A stretch of 22,688 bases of DNA from Bacteroidales bacterium UBA6828 (GCA_002452095.1 DKEG01000034.1:1-22688), one strand, 5' to 3'; shown: positions 14,404-21,751, numbered from the stretch's first letter. Numbers and translations are program-made. The notes: generated by a model from the sequence alone, not told the origin.

Positions 14404-16910
14404 TGCGCTTGATATTTAGTGTTGAGGTATGTACGTATATCGTTTCCACTCTGCACGGTTACTCCGTGTCTGTCCACGTTCACATTCACGGCACGTTGTC
14501 TGGGCATAGCCTTTGCCACCGCTTGCCCGAGGCGGTCATAATCAATCGGCTGCCATTGGCTTGCTGCCACCGCTTGGTCGAGCAGCACAGGATTGATGTT
14601 CGCACTTGCAGGAATAGGCAGTTGTGGCACTCCGTATGCTCCCCACGCTCCGGGCTGGTCTATCTTGTTGTGCGGGATAATACTTGCGCCCTGTGGCACG
14701 TACATAATCTCCGCCCCCTTTTCGCCCACGAGAGCATACTCGCCCTGCCCGCCTTTACGACCCTTGGCATACTGCGAGAGCGGTTTGGCTGCCGCTATGG
14801 CAAGTTGCGTTGCGCCGAGTGCTGCAGCCGTTGCAGTAAGTGCTATGGTACTTACACCAAAGTCGACTTTCGGCACTTGCGCCCAAATACTCATAATTGC
14901 CATAGCCGTAGAGAGACCGATTTGGAATATTGCATTCGCCTTGTCGAGTTTCTGCTGTCGGAGTTTCAACTTGGCTTTCTTCTCCTCCAACTCCTTTTCA
15001 CTGATGTATTTCTTGCTTGCGTCATTTTTGGCTTCCTCTGCGTCCGTGGTGTACATCTCGTCGAGTTGATCAATCTGCGCCTGTATATTGTCGGAGACAG
15101 CCCCGAATATCTCGTCCGTCATCTGTCCGAGGGTCTGCAATATATTCCCCGCTATGTTGATTATATCTTGTAGTTTCTGCGCATTCGACTCTGCCACACG
15201 GTTGTTATTTTCGATTTCCATATCGGCTATCTTGTTGCTGATGTCTATGTACTCCTGCGACCCGACCTCGGCGGTGGCGAGTTTCTTTTGCCAGTATTTC
15301 ATCTCCATATCAACCCGATACTGATATATCTCGTCCTCGGTTGCCATCTCCAACTGCATACGCTTGGTGTTGTACTCAATCACAGACTGGAAACTTGCCA
15401 CATCTGTTTCTTCCTCCTGCTCGCGCTCGGGGGCTTTGTAGTTTTGCAACTCCACTTGTGCATCAAACTTGTCTTTGGGGCGATTGGATGCATCGAGGTT
15501 ATACAATACCTCTTTCACCGTGCGTTCGTCCTCGGCGGCTTGAATGAGCAACTCCTTTCGGCGGGCGAGTTCGGCTTTGAGGTCTTCCTCCCGCTGTTTG
15601 GCTGCCGCCGTGCGTTCTGCGATTTCCTGTACAGTGTAGTCATCGTTCAATTTGTTCAGTTTATCATACGCCTCTTTCTGCATATCCAGTGCCTCTTGCA
15701 GTGCTTCTTTTTCTTTGTCGGAGAGTTCGCCTTCGGCTTTCCGTTGCTTATCGTGCAAATCCTCGATTAGGTTATCGGCGTTTTCGAGTTGTTTCTTTGC
15801 GCTCTCTTTTTGAATGTCCAAAATTTCTCTCCAACCTTTGCCCTCTGCCTCTGCTATTCGTGCCGCAAAATCGCTGTCGTCGGCTAACTGACTATTGATT
15901 CTGCGTGTGCGTTCCAACTCTCCCGAGAAATTGCGTTGCGCTTCGGCGGCTTTCTTGGAATGGCTGACGATTGCCATTAACCCCGCTGCAAGTGCCGCAA
16001 GTCCTGCTACAAGCCACATCACGGGATTGGCGAGAATGGTCTTGTTCAGTATCTTCATTGCCACGTTCTTTGCTTTGATAGCCACCGTACTTGCCGTCGT
16101 GGCAGCAGTATTGGCTGTCTGTGCCACCGTGTCGGTGGTAGTGGTTGCCGTGGTGGCAGTCTCCGCTACCGCCTGCTGCCCTTTGACTTTGTTCAGCAGT
16201 TTGATAGCCGCTGTGCGTATCACCACGTTGGCGGCACTCCGCTTGTCGAGTACCGTCATCACTTGCTGCACACCTTGCAACAGAGCCATAGCCGCCTGCA
16301 CTTTGAGAAATGCCTGTTGCAATTCCTCGCTCTCCCCGCCGAGCAATGCCATAGCCGAGGTGGCAGCGTTGAACGTACCTACCAAACCACCACCGACCTG
16401 CATAGCAGCGTCGAGGTTCTTGGTATCGGACGCAAGCAACGTGATAACCGCTTGTGCGTCTCCGATGGTATCGGATAACGTACTCGCTTGGTCTGCCAAC
16501 TCAATGAAACGTGCCGACGTGGTATCGCCCGCCTCAGCCATTCGCAACATCTCCTCACGCATAGCCATCAGTTGCTGGCGCATTTTTACGCCCGCTCCCG
16601 ACAATGCGTTGTACTGATTGACCGACTGTTGCAGCGTCTTAATGTTCTTCTTGTTTGCGTCTATGTCTTGGTTGATAAACCCCGCTTCACGCTTGTAGTA
16701 GTCGGCGTTCTCTTTGAGTTTAGCCGACAACTGCGCACGGTCTTTGATTGTGTTCTCTATGTCTTTTGCGTCCGCCTTTTCCTGCTCCTGCAAACGTTTG
16801 AGTTGGTCGGTCAGTTCCCTGTTGCGGTCTTTGAGACTGCGTACCTGCTCCTCGGCATTGGAGAGGTCTGCCTCGCCCGTGATACGGATGATTACGTTAT
16901 TTTCGTCCAT
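14397..16910 (-). CDS. Tape measure protein (837 aa)
   Basis: Tape measure proteins set tail length and pass into the host membrane during DNA entry. Visible marks: a long charged coiled coil at residues about 15-125, Ala/Thr-rich low-complexity helix at about 245-290, and a membrane segment at about 293-316 (NPVMWLVAGLAALAAGLMAI). A second coiled coil occupies about 330-660. The C-terminal signature GRKGGQGEYALVGEKGAE (about 717-734), followed by PQGASIIPHN, is common near the end of tape measure proteins. At 837 aa, with about 1.5 angstrom per residue, the tail would be near 120 nm, a normal siphovirus. It overlaps the end of the frameshifted chaperone extension and the start of the next gene. 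Confidence 0.9.
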   Translation of the reverse strand: MDENNVIIRITGEADLSNAEEQVRSLKDRNRELTDQLKRLQEQEKADAKDIENTIKDRAQLSAKLKENADYYKREAGFINQDIDANKKNIKTLQQSVNQYNALSGAGVKMRQQLMAMREEMLRMAEAGDTTSARFIELADQASTLSDTIGDAQAVITLLASDTKNLDAAMQVGGGLVGTFNAATSAMALLGGESEELQQAFLKVQAAMALLQGVQQVMTVLDKRSAANVVIRTAAIKLLNKVKGQQAVAETATTATTTTDTVAQTANTAATTASTVAIKAKNVAMKILNKTILANPVMWLVAGLAALAAGLMAIVSHSKKAAEAQRNFSGELERTRRINSQLADDSDFAARIAEAEGKGWREILDIQKESAKKQLENADNLIEDLHDKQRKAEGELSDKEKEALQEALDMQKEAYDKLNKLNDDYTVQEIAERTAAAKQREEDLKAELARRKELLIQAAEDERTVKEVLYNLDASNRPKDKFDAQVELQNYKAPEREQEEETDVASFQSVIEYNTKRMQLEMATEDEIYQYRVDMEMKYWQKKLATAEVGSQEYIDISNKIADMEIENNNRVAESNAQKLQDIINIAGNILQTLGQMTDEIFGAVSDNIQAQIDQLDEMYTTDAEEAKNDASKKYISEKELEEKKAKLKLRQQKLDKANAIFQIGLSTAMAIMSIWAQVPKVDFGVSTIALTATAAALGATQLAIAAAKPLSQYAKGRKGGQGEYALVGEKGAEIMYVPQGASIIPHNKIDQPGAWGAYGVPQLPIPASANINPVLLDQAVAASQWQPIDYDRLGQAVAKAMPRQRAVNVNVDRHGVTVQSGNDIRTYLNTKYQAQW

Positions 16911-17666
16911 TGCGTGCTTTGAGTTTTGCTTGTTGTTCTTTGAGTATCTTGTTTTGCTGCTCTATGCGATCTATCTCTTTGTCAAGACGGTAGAGAAACT
17001 CCAACAGAGTGAGGTCTCGCAGGCTCTGTCGGTTGTCCTTGGCTACGATGTCTTTCCAACTTTCGTACTGGTCGGCTCTTTGATTGAGGACAACATACGG
17101 AGCAGTTCCGAGTGGGTCTTGTTGAGTTCCTCGTTGAGTTTGGAATACGTGCTTAAATCGCCCCCGACATTGCGCAAGAACGGCATTAACTCCGTCAAAG
17201 GCTTCTGCGAAAAAAAAGCCGCCACCTCTTTATCTTTCCGCCACTTGGCTATTTTCTTTTCTGCGTATGCTTGCTCAAAGACAGCGGGGTTCTCCGTCTT
17301 ATCAAAGAAACAAACCGAAGCCAGTTGGTAGAGCAGTTCCACATCGCACGGCATAGACAGTCGCTGTTTGAGTATCTCATTCATTTGGTTGAGCGCATAG
17401 ATATCTATGTCCTTTCCGTGCAACACCTTGTACACCGCCTCGGTGTAGCGTGTGAGAAAATCACGCGAGCAGCGCATCTCCACTTGGTTGTAAATATACA
17501 TCGCTTGCAGACCCCGCTCATACGGCAGGTTCGTGATGTCGGCAAACTGATAGTACTTTGTGCCGCCCGAGGTAAAGGCGTATTCGATACGATACTTTTC
17601 TTTCTGCTGACGCTTGCGGTCGAGTTGCGTGCGCCATACCTCTGCCAGTTCTTTGATCAGTCCCAT
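16897..17666 (-). CDS. Frameshifted (-1) long form of the tail assembly chaperone
   Basis: After the stop of the 207-aa frame at 17043, the -1 frame stays open to a TAA at 16897-16899, inside the first codons of the tape measure gene. It has no ATG of its own between the upstream TAA of that frame (near 17231) and its end. Its last 50 codons read like protein: DIVAKDNRQSLRDLTLLEFL, then a charged helix DKEIDRIEQQNKILKEQQA and a basic end KARNGRK. This is the lambda G/GT arrangement, where a minor frameshift product with a C-terminal T-like domain binds the tape measure protein. Ribosomes would shift near 17052-17058 (TGGAAAG) or earlier at eight Ts (17210-17217). The position just before the tape measure gene supports it; the exact slip site is open. 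Confidence 0.65.
17043..17666 (-). CDS. Tail assembly chaperone, short (0-frame) form, 207 aa
   Basis: The gene overlaps the upstream 77-aa gene by ten bases and lies 132 bases before the tape measure start, with a second open frame filling that gap. Residues 20-60 look like a compact beta/helix domain (YRIEYAFTSGGTKYYQFADI, NLPYERGLQAMYIYNQVEM), residues 60-150 are helical, and residues 165-195 form a charged helix (SKLNEELNKTHSELLRML). Position and frameshift overlap are the reasons for the chaperone call: such proteins coat the tape measure protein before tube assembly. I do not recognise the family by a residue signature, so the function is inferred from context. Confidence 0.7.
   Translation of the reverse strand: MGLIKELAEVWRTQLDRKRQQKEKYRIEYAFTSGGTKYYQFADITNLPYERGLQAMYIYNQVEMRCSRDFLTRYTEAVYKVLHGKDIDIYALNQMNEILKQRLSMPCDVELLYQLASVCFFDKTENPAVFEQAYAEKKIAKWRKDKEVAAFFSQKPLTELMPFLRNVGGDLSTYSKLNEELNKTHSELLRMLSSIKEPTSTKVGKTS
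17052..17058 (-). promoter_or_regulatory. Candidate -1 slippery site TGGAAAG
   Basis: In the chaperone frame the codons read T GGA AAG, three codons before the stop (AAG ACA TCG TAG). This differs in one base from the lambda G-T slippery heptamer GGGAAAG and lies at the same place relative to the end of the gene. A -1 shift of Lys-tRNA from AAG to AAA leads straight into the open extension frame. The competing site is T TTT TTT at 17211-17217, which has perfect X XXY YYZ phase. Confidence 0.45.
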
Positions 17667-17890
17667 TGTTGTAATTGTGTATTCAGCACGTTGTCCGTGC
17701 CTTTGTCAATGATATAGTAGTTTCTTTGTAGCCGCCACATAGTGCGGGCGGGATACAGATATAGTTCGAGATTTCCCTCGGATGTAGCCTTTCGGTAGAT
17801 AAGCGGCAGACCGCTGCACGGACAACCCTTTTTCCAAAACGTGTATCCGTGCTCTCTTGCCACCTGCTCCATATCGGTTGTAGTGTTCAT
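17657..17890 (-). CDS. Hypothetical small Cys-containing protein (77 aa)
   Basis: The start overlaps the previous stop by four bases (ATGA). The protein has a short polar N-terminus, a central KKGCPCSGLPLIYRK motif with CPC at residues 23-25, and a strand-rich C-terminal half (LELYLYPARTMWRLQRNYYII). The Cys-x-Cys turn followed by a Tyr/Arg-rich beta hairpin might be a small structural module. It ends ten bases into the chaperone gene. I do not recognise the family. Its location between membrane proteins and the tail chaperone suggests an accessory morphogenesis gene, but nothing in the sequence shows it. Confidence 0.75.
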   Translation of the reverse strand: MNTTTDMEQVAREHGYTFWKKGCPCSGLPLIYRKATSEGNLELYLYPARTMWRLQRNYYIIDKGTDNVLNTQLQQWD

Positions 17891-18207
17891 CGTTGCAATG
17901 TGTGAGGGGTGGCTTTGTAAATGAGTGCGTGCCGATAGTCTATATCAAGGAAACGGCGTTTGCCTTTCCGTGCTTTGCTGTTCCACTCTCTGAACTGCGC
18001 CCTGTTGCCGACATAGAACTGCGTGCCTGCCTGTACCACATAAGCGGCTTTGCCTGTCTCTCGGCAGAGTTGGTCTGCCTCCCGAACGGCGTTGCGCTTG
18101 CGGACGCGGAATAACGCCTTGCGTATCCACTTGTACGGATATATCACCCAGCAGAAAAGCACCACGGCAATAAGCGATAGTGCGTGTATCACTCTATTAT
18201 TTTGCAT
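17887..18207 (-). CDS. Small membrane protein (106 aa), basic cytoplasmic tail
   Basis: The start at MQNNRVIHALSLIAVVLFCW (18207) is preferred: the longer frame would overlap the previous gene by almost 190 bases, while this one overlaps it by 19. There is one membrane segment (about residues 7-24), a basic stop-transfer run (RKALFRVRKRNAVRE), then a soluble domain with an EADQLCRETGKAAYVVQAGTQF motif and a very basic KARKGKRRFLDIDYRHALI part. Single-pass proteins with a GK-x-YVV...G domain occur in Bacteroidales phage structural operons; their role is not known to me. It may act in DNA entry, superinfection exclusion or lysis, none of which the sequence decides. Confidence 0.7.
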   Translation of the reverse strand: MQNNRVIHALSLIAVVLFCWVIYPYKWIRKALFRVRKRNAVREADQLCRETGKAAYVVQAGTQFYVGNRAQFREWNSKARKGKRRFLDIDYRHALIYKATPHTLQR

Positions 18208-18482
18208 AATTGTGTAGAGATTATTGTGTTCAGACCGATTACGCCGAGCATAACGGGCAAAACCTGCCACGATATCCCGTATAGCAGCGGATAGATAGCC
18301 AGCGTGTATATCCCGCCCATACATACCACGCACTCGCACAATGGCTTGCGGAGGGTCGGGCAATGCAGGTAGTCGCATACTTGGCAGATAAACCGCCGCA
18401 CGGAGTGCAGCAACATTCCGTCTGACATACTGATGTAGATAGCCGTAATGATTAGGCTAATGATTACGATTTGTTCAAGCAT
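18189..18482 (-). CDS. Small multi-pass membrane protein with paired Cys motifs (97 aa)
   Basis: The start codon shares a base with the end of the large terminase stop (TAATG arrangement). The N-terminus is a membrane helix (EQIVIISLIITAIYISM), the centre holds Cys-rich turns (RRFICQVCDYLHCP and KPLCECVVCMGGIYT), and two more hydrophobic helices follow (YTLAIYPLLYGI, VLPVMLGVIGLNTII). The KPL-x-x-C-x-x-C-M-G motif just before a membrane helix recalls small integral membrane proteins of Bacteroidales phages and DUF1360-type proteins, but I cannot name the family. A holin-like role is possible from the size and three helices, though holins normally sit in lysis cassettes. Confidence 0.75.
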   Translation of the reverse strand: MLEQIVIISLIITAIYISMSDGMLLHSVRRFICQVCDYLHCPTLRKPLCECVVCMGGIYTLAIYPLLYGISWQVLPVMLGVIGLNTIISTQLCKIIE

Positions 18483-19936
18483 TATTGTATTTGTGTCAGT
18501 TGTTTGTAATAGCGGTGGAAATAGTAGCGCACGTTGTCGAGAAAGTCTGCCTGCTGTGCTACGTTGTCGCGGGTCGTCTTGATTGGCTTGTTCTCGTCGT
18601 CTGCCATAACGTTCTCGAAATCAAAGATAGCAGGCTTGCAACGCTCGCTGTCGAAGACAATGTCGTACTGCTCAAAGAGCGAGTTCATAAAATAGCGGCT
18701 GTCAGCAAGACGCGGATTGCTGCCGCTGTACTGCATTTGCGATTTGGATAGTCCGAAATAGGACTTTATCACATCGTAGTTGTTGAGCAGCGACATCGTG
18801 GTGAGGTTCGAACCTGCGCAGTCGCCCGTAACGAGGTAGAGGGGCTTGTATTGTCCGTATCGGCGGTCTATCTCCTCGCAGACCATTCGTGTGGTGGCGT
18901 TCTCTATACGTATGCAGTCGATACCCCGTGCCTGTCCGTTGATATGCTGGAACAATGTGCAGGTCATCGGGTTGCGGTTGAAATCCCACGACATCACCAG
19001 CGGTTCGGCGGGGTCGTACTCCACGTGTCCCGTGTGGCGTTCTCTGCTGAAAGCAAAGAGCCATCGGTGCTCGTTGATGGCTTGCGGGTTCTGCTGGTAC
19101 TGTGTCTCGAATACAAAGCGGTTGGCGGCTTGTATCTTGTGCAGTTCCTCCACCGTGTGTTTGAATGGGTAGAGTGCTACCTCGTGTCCCTCGCTATCGA
19201 CTGAGAGAGCAGGCAAGGATAGCACCTCCCATTCGTTCGGTTCGAGAGCCTGCAAGTAACCTGCGAGGTCGTCTCGGTGCAGGCGTTGCATAATCACTAT
19301 GATAGGCGTGTTTCGGCTGTTCACACGGCTGCGGATGGTGTTCTCGAAGCGGTCGTTTACCTTGTTGCGTATCACGGGCGAGAATGCGTCCTCGGGCTTG
19401 AGAGGGTCGTCTATGATTATCGCACCGCCCCACTTGTGTGCGTTGTCGCCATTGGGGAAATCCTCTTCTACGATACCCGCACCGAAACCCGTTACCTGCC
19501 CTGCCGATGAGGTGGCATACACCCCACCGCCTGCCGTGGTGTACCATTTCTGCTTGGCTTTGCTGTCAGGCTTGATTTGTACATAAGGAAACAGTTCCTG
19601 ATACCAGTCGGAGGCGACTATGTCTTTCGTGCGCTCCGAGTTGTCGAGAGCGAGCGAAGCGGAATAGGAAAGGTGTATATACTTGCTTGCGGGGTTGAGC
19701 GCAAGCCCTTTGGCAATAAACGCTTTCACCGCCATTTCGGTCTTGGAGTAGCGTGGCGGACAGTTAATGATCAGTCTGCGACATTCGCCCGCAAACACTC
19801 TGTCGAGTGCGGCGGCAATACGCTTGTGGTGGTCGCCCACGTTGAACGACCGCCCCTCGTTCTGCCGAAAGAAATAACGGCAGGCAAAGAGCGTGTCGGT
19901 GGCTACCTTGGAACGTATGATGTCGGTGCGGGTCAT
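18482..19936 (-). CDS. terL: Terminase large subunit (ATPase and nuclease, 484 aa)
   Basis: TerL drives DNA into the prohead and cuts the concatemer. The ATPase half shows a Walker A-type motif CPPRYSKT (59-66), a Walker B IIIDD (173-177) and the coupling motif IVIMQRLHRDDLAGYL (213-228). The nuclease half shows acidic residues expected for an RNase H-like fold: Asp318 (MSWDFNRNP), Asp372 (TGDCAGS) and Asp464 or Asp467 (ADFLDNVRYY). The length is normal and the domain order intact. The start overlaps the terminase small stop by four bases (ATGA). It heads the structural operon. Confidence 0.95.
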   Translation of the reverse strand: MTRTDIIRSKVATDTLFACRYFFRQNEGRSFNVGDHHKRIAAALDRVFAGECRRLIINCPPRYSKTEMAVKAFIAKGLALNPASKYIHLSYSASLALDNSERTKDIVASDWYQELFPYVQIKPDSKAKQKWYTTAGGGVYATSSAGQVTGFGAGIVEEDFPNGDNAHKWGGAIIIDDPLKPEDAFSPVIRNKVNDRFENTIRSRVNSRNTPIIVIMQRLHRDDLAGYLQALEPNEWEVLSLPALSVDSEGHEVALYPFKHTVEELHKIQAANRFVFETQYQQNPQAINEHRWLFAFSRERHTGHVEYDPAEPLVMSWDFNRNPMTCTLFQHINGQARGIDCIRIENATTRMVCEEIDRRYGQYKPLYLVTGDCAGSNLTTMSLLNNYDVIKSYFGLSKSQMQYSGSNPRLADSRYFMNSLFEQYDIVFDSERCKPAIFDFENVMADDENKPIKTTRDNVAQQADFLDNVRYYFHRYYKQLTQIQ

Positions 19937-20358
19937 AGGTCGTCTAATTGTCTTAGAAAGGCTTTGGCTTGCGACAGGGTCAGCGGCTGATTGTTGCAGA
20001 GCGGTGTGCCGTCTTTGCCTGTCAGTTCGGTGCGTGCCACAGGCTTTTCGCCCACCGTATCACGCAGCGAGTTGAACGCCTGCACGTTGCCGTCGAGAGC
20101 TTCATTGAAGAGCGCAAGAGTAAGTGCCATTTGGTTCGTCTGCTCCCCCTTGGGTAAACCGATAGCGGCAAGTTGTTCTGTATAGTCGCCCCGCTTGCAG
20201 GGCATAGAGAGCAGCAACTCCACCGCCTCACGCAGCGACTTGCGCTCACGGGCTCTGCGGGCGGTCGTCTCTCCGCCTTTGCGTCCGCGTTCCCGTGCTT
20301 GGCTCGTGCTGGGAGCGCGGAGATTGCCGTTTTTGCCGTAATTCGTTTTTGCAGACAT
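19933..20358 (-). CDS. Terminase small subunit-like DNA-binding protein (141 aa)
   Basis: It lies directly before terL with a four-base overlap. The N-terminus is basic and Gly/Arg-rich (QARERGRKGGETTARRARERKSLREAVELLLSM), then comes a helical region GEQTNQMALTLALFNEALDGNVQAFNSLRDTVGEKPVAR. The KGGE...SLREAVELLLSMP ... ALFNEAL-GN-QAF--LRDTVGEKP pattern is what I know from small-terminase-like proteins of many prophages, which often carry this helix-and-RDT-x-GEKP end. The small subunit recognises the pac or cos site and stimulates TerL. No pac site can be picked out by eye. The first codon sits about 270 bases after the promoter. Confidence 0.75.
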   Translation of the reverse strand: MSAKTNYGKNGNLRAPSTSQARERGRKGGETTARRARERKSLREAVELLLSMPCKRGDYTEQLAAIGLPKGEQTNQMALTLALFNEALDGNVQAFNSLRDTVGEKPVARTELTGKDGTPLCNNQPLTLSQAKAFLRQLDDL

Positions 20359-20635
20359 AGATAGCGTGGTTTAGCCTTGGAGATACAAACGATACGGTCT
20401 TGCTTCCCGGTTTTACTCCTGCCCAAGAGGGCGATGCCGCTTCTGGCAGTTTATCCGTATCGTGGTGGCTCCCGTAGTGCATTGCTGCAGGCGGGAGCAT
20501 TGCCGTTGCGCCGCAGGTGAGACTTGGTCGAACATAATAGACTTGTGGTTGTAGTACGGCACAACGGCTTTGCTGTGTGATAATTTGAGTGATATACACA
20601 ACAGGGTCTCCTTGGCAATTACTTCAATACGTCTG
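20359..20635 (-). other. Long 5' leader of the terminase-tail-portal operon
   Basis: About 275 bases lie between the promoter and the terS start with no convincing gene. It holds a hairpin (GCTCCCG at 20468-20474 and CGGGAGC at 20492-20498, loop 17 bases). Frames in this leader run through into terS in the wrong frame and have no domain-like pattern. A leader this long, compared with about 30 bases for the capsid operon, leaves room for regulation such as antitermination, or for a pac site, but I see no named riboswitch. Confidence 0.5.
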
Positions 20636-20667
20636 CAAAGATACTTATCTTTTTGATAATATACAAA
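20636..20667 (-). promoter_or_regulatory. Bacteroidetes promoter of the terminase-tail-portal operon
   Basis: Minus-strand TTTG (20664-20667), 20 bases, then TATCTTTG (20636-20643), a perfect -33/-7 pair. It is the twin of the capsid-operon promoter at 7379-7410, with the spacer also conserved. Upstream lie the TATGCA cluster and an 11-bp tandem repeat, which might bind an activator. Confidence 0.85.
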
Positions 20668-20769
20668 TAATTTGCATATTATTTTACGCAAATCACAAAA
20701 TTAGCAATAGCAAATGATAATTATATGCAGAATATACACTTTCCGTACCTCCATATACCCATTACGGAG

Positions 20770-20791
20770 AAAAGACGTAGAAAAGACGTAG
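20770..20791. repeat. Tandem 11-bp direct repeat
   Basis: AAAAGACGTAG occurs twice head to tail (20770-20780 and 20781-20791). The 11-base spacing is one helical turn, so a protein could bind both copies on one DNA face. It lies about 100 bases upstream of the -33 element of the structural promoter. Confidence 0.65.
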
Positions 20792-20805
20792 AAAGAAAGG
20801 GCTTT

Positions 20806-20858
20806 TATGCAGTGTTTTTATGCACCGTATGCACTCCGAATAATGCATACTCTGCATA
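20806..20858. repeat. Cluster of TATGCA/TGCATA hexamers
   Basis: TATGCA starts at 20806, 20819 and 20828, and its complement TGCATA at 20844 and 20853; a sixth copy lies apart at 20724. Five copies in 53 bases is a dense group in non-coding DNA and could be a set of regulator half-sites upstream of the structural promoter. Confidence 0.5.
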
Positions 20859-20869
20859 CATACAGACAC

Positions 20870-20902
20870 AAAAAAACCGTCCTCTCGGCTCAAAGAGGAC
20901 GG
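20870..20902 (-). terminator. Intrinsic terminator after hicB
   Basis: On the minus strand an 8-bp perfect stem (CCGTCCTC ... GAGGACGG, 20877-20902) is followed by seven Ts. It ends the hicA-hicB operon 31 bases after the hicB stop. Its loop and stem nearly match the terminator at 21683-21716. Confidence 0.9.
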
Positions 20903-20933
20903 CGGATGTCAAAAACTATAATGAAAACGAGCC

Positions 20934-21338
20934 TTATAGAATGGTGAATGTTGCCATACGTTTACCCAAGCGGTTGATACCTGCTTGTATCTTTTGCGCT
21001 TGCGTGGCGGATATATATTGCCCCTGTTTGTACTGACGGAGCAAAGAGGCATTGATACCAACCTCTTTGGCAAGTGCCGCCATATTGATATAGCGGGAGA
21101 GTTCTGTCAATGCGCAAGCCGTATCGTATTCATACTCAAACTCTATATTCTCTAATTCCTCGGGGACGGGTTCGTTATTCTCCGTGTAACTGGCTTTCAT
21201 TTCCGACAGACATTCCTGAAAATCCACCTTTGCTGCTTCCAATGTATCGCCCGTGCCGACCAATACATTACTCAACCCCTCGCTGTTGAGCCAATATGCG
21301 CCATCTTTCCCGCGCTCTATGCGTACTTTTGTTTTCAT
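20934..21338 (-). CDS. hicB: HicB-family antitoxin with C-terminal HTH (134 aa)
   Basis: The N-terminal 70 residues have the HicB partial RNase H-like fold pattern: MKTKVRIERGKDGAYWLNSE, then GTGDTLEAAKVDFQECLSEM with the usual Gly-x-Gly-x-Thr-x-x-Glu-Ala run. Residues 80-120 form a helix-turn-helix (INMAALAKEVGINASLLRQYKQG), as in XRE-like HicB proteins that repress their own operon. It lies 54 bases after hicA, with no promoter of its own, and ends at a strong terminator. HicB binds and blocks the HicA mRNA interferase. Length and order are typical, and all parts look intact. A broken HicB-like copy sits 400 bases upstream. Confidence 0.9.
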   Translation of the reverse strand: MKTKVRIERGKDGAYWLNSEGLSNVLVGTGDTLEAAKVDFQECLSEMKASYTENNEPVPEELENIEFEYEYDTACALTELSRYINMAALAKEVGINASLLRQYKQGQYISATQAQKIQAGINRLGKRMATFTIL

Positions 21339-21392
21339 TTGTCTTGTGTGTTATTTGTTATGTGTGTTGATATTTTTGCAAAGAAGGGGGGA

Positions 21393-21578
21393 TTAAATCC
21401 CCGCCTCCCGTTTGATTGCTTCCACCGTGCCTTTCGGTATCTCTTTTGAGCCGTGGCGTGGTACTGATACTTGCGATTTCGGCTTTTGCGGATTGTAATA
21501 AATGTCGTGCCCTCCGCCGTGCCTTTTCAAAATCCAGCCGTTTTGCTGTAAAAATTTGACAAATTCACTTGTTTTCAT
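21393..21578 (-). CDS. hicA: HicA mRNA interferase toxin (61 aa)
   Basis: HicA toxins cut mRNA with a double-stranded RNA-binding-like fold. The start MKTSEFVKFLQQNGW (21578) is chosen because it gives the standard length; eight upstream codons reach toward the promoter. The catalytic His is His24 (KRHGGGHDIYYNP), and the C-terminal signature VPRHGSKEIPKGTVEAIKREAGI is the family hallmark, split here only by reading. The order toxin then antitoxin is the normal one. A perfect promoter lies 22 bases upstream. No disruption is visible, so the pair is probably active as a phage maintenance or defence module. Confidence 0.93.
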   Translation of the reverse strand: MKTSEFVKFLQQNGWILKRHGGGHDIYYNPQKPKSQVSVPRHGSKEIPKGTVEAIKREAGI

Positions 21579-21599
21579 TATCTTTTGTTTTTGACGACG

Positions 21600-21631
21600 C
21601 AAAGATACTGCTTTTCTTTATATTACACAAA
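21600..21631 (-). promoter_or_regulatory. Bacteroidetes promoter of hicA-hicB
   Basis: Minus-strand TTTG (21628-21631), 20 bases, TATCTTTG (21600-21607): exact consensus. The hicA start is at 21578. HicB with its HTH probably binds here; I cannot pick out a clear palindromic operator. Confidence 0.85.
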
Positions 21632-21682
21632 TGTTATATGATAAAATTGCAATATATCTGTATTTTGCAATCTCCACATAAC

Positions 21683-21716
21683 AAAAAAGCCGTCCTCTCG
21701 GCTCAAAGAGAACGGC
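21683..21716 (-). terminator. Intrinsic terminator after the broken HicB-like gene
   Basis: A 9-bp stem with one G-U pair (GCCGTTCTC ... GAGGACGGC, 21689-21716) is followed by six Ts on the minus strand. It lies 35 bases after the pseudogene stop. Most of its loop and stem is shared with the terminator at 20870-20902, which points to duplication of the whole hicB 3' end. Confidence 0.9.
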
Positions 21717-21751
21717 GGGTGTAATTAAAAGAACAAACAGAGTTGTGAGCC

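Larger units (their letters stand above)
20668..20869. other. Non-coding block between the TA operon and the structural promoter
   Basis: Two hundred bases with no minus-strand gene; a plus-strand frame starting at 20725 runs through the terminator into hicB and is not credible. The block holds the 11-bp tandem repeat (20770-20791) and the TATGCA/TGCATA cluster (20806-20858). It lies upstream of the structural promoter, so it is a likely control region. Confidence 0.5.

Noticed and set aside
20246..20599. A 117-codon frame in the terminase leader
   Set aside because: It overlaps terS by over 100 bases in another frame, and its composition looks random.
20725..21036. A 103-codon plus-strand frame
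   Set aside because: It runs through the hicB terminator into antisense of hicB, and no plus-strand promoter of the -33/-7 type was seen before it.
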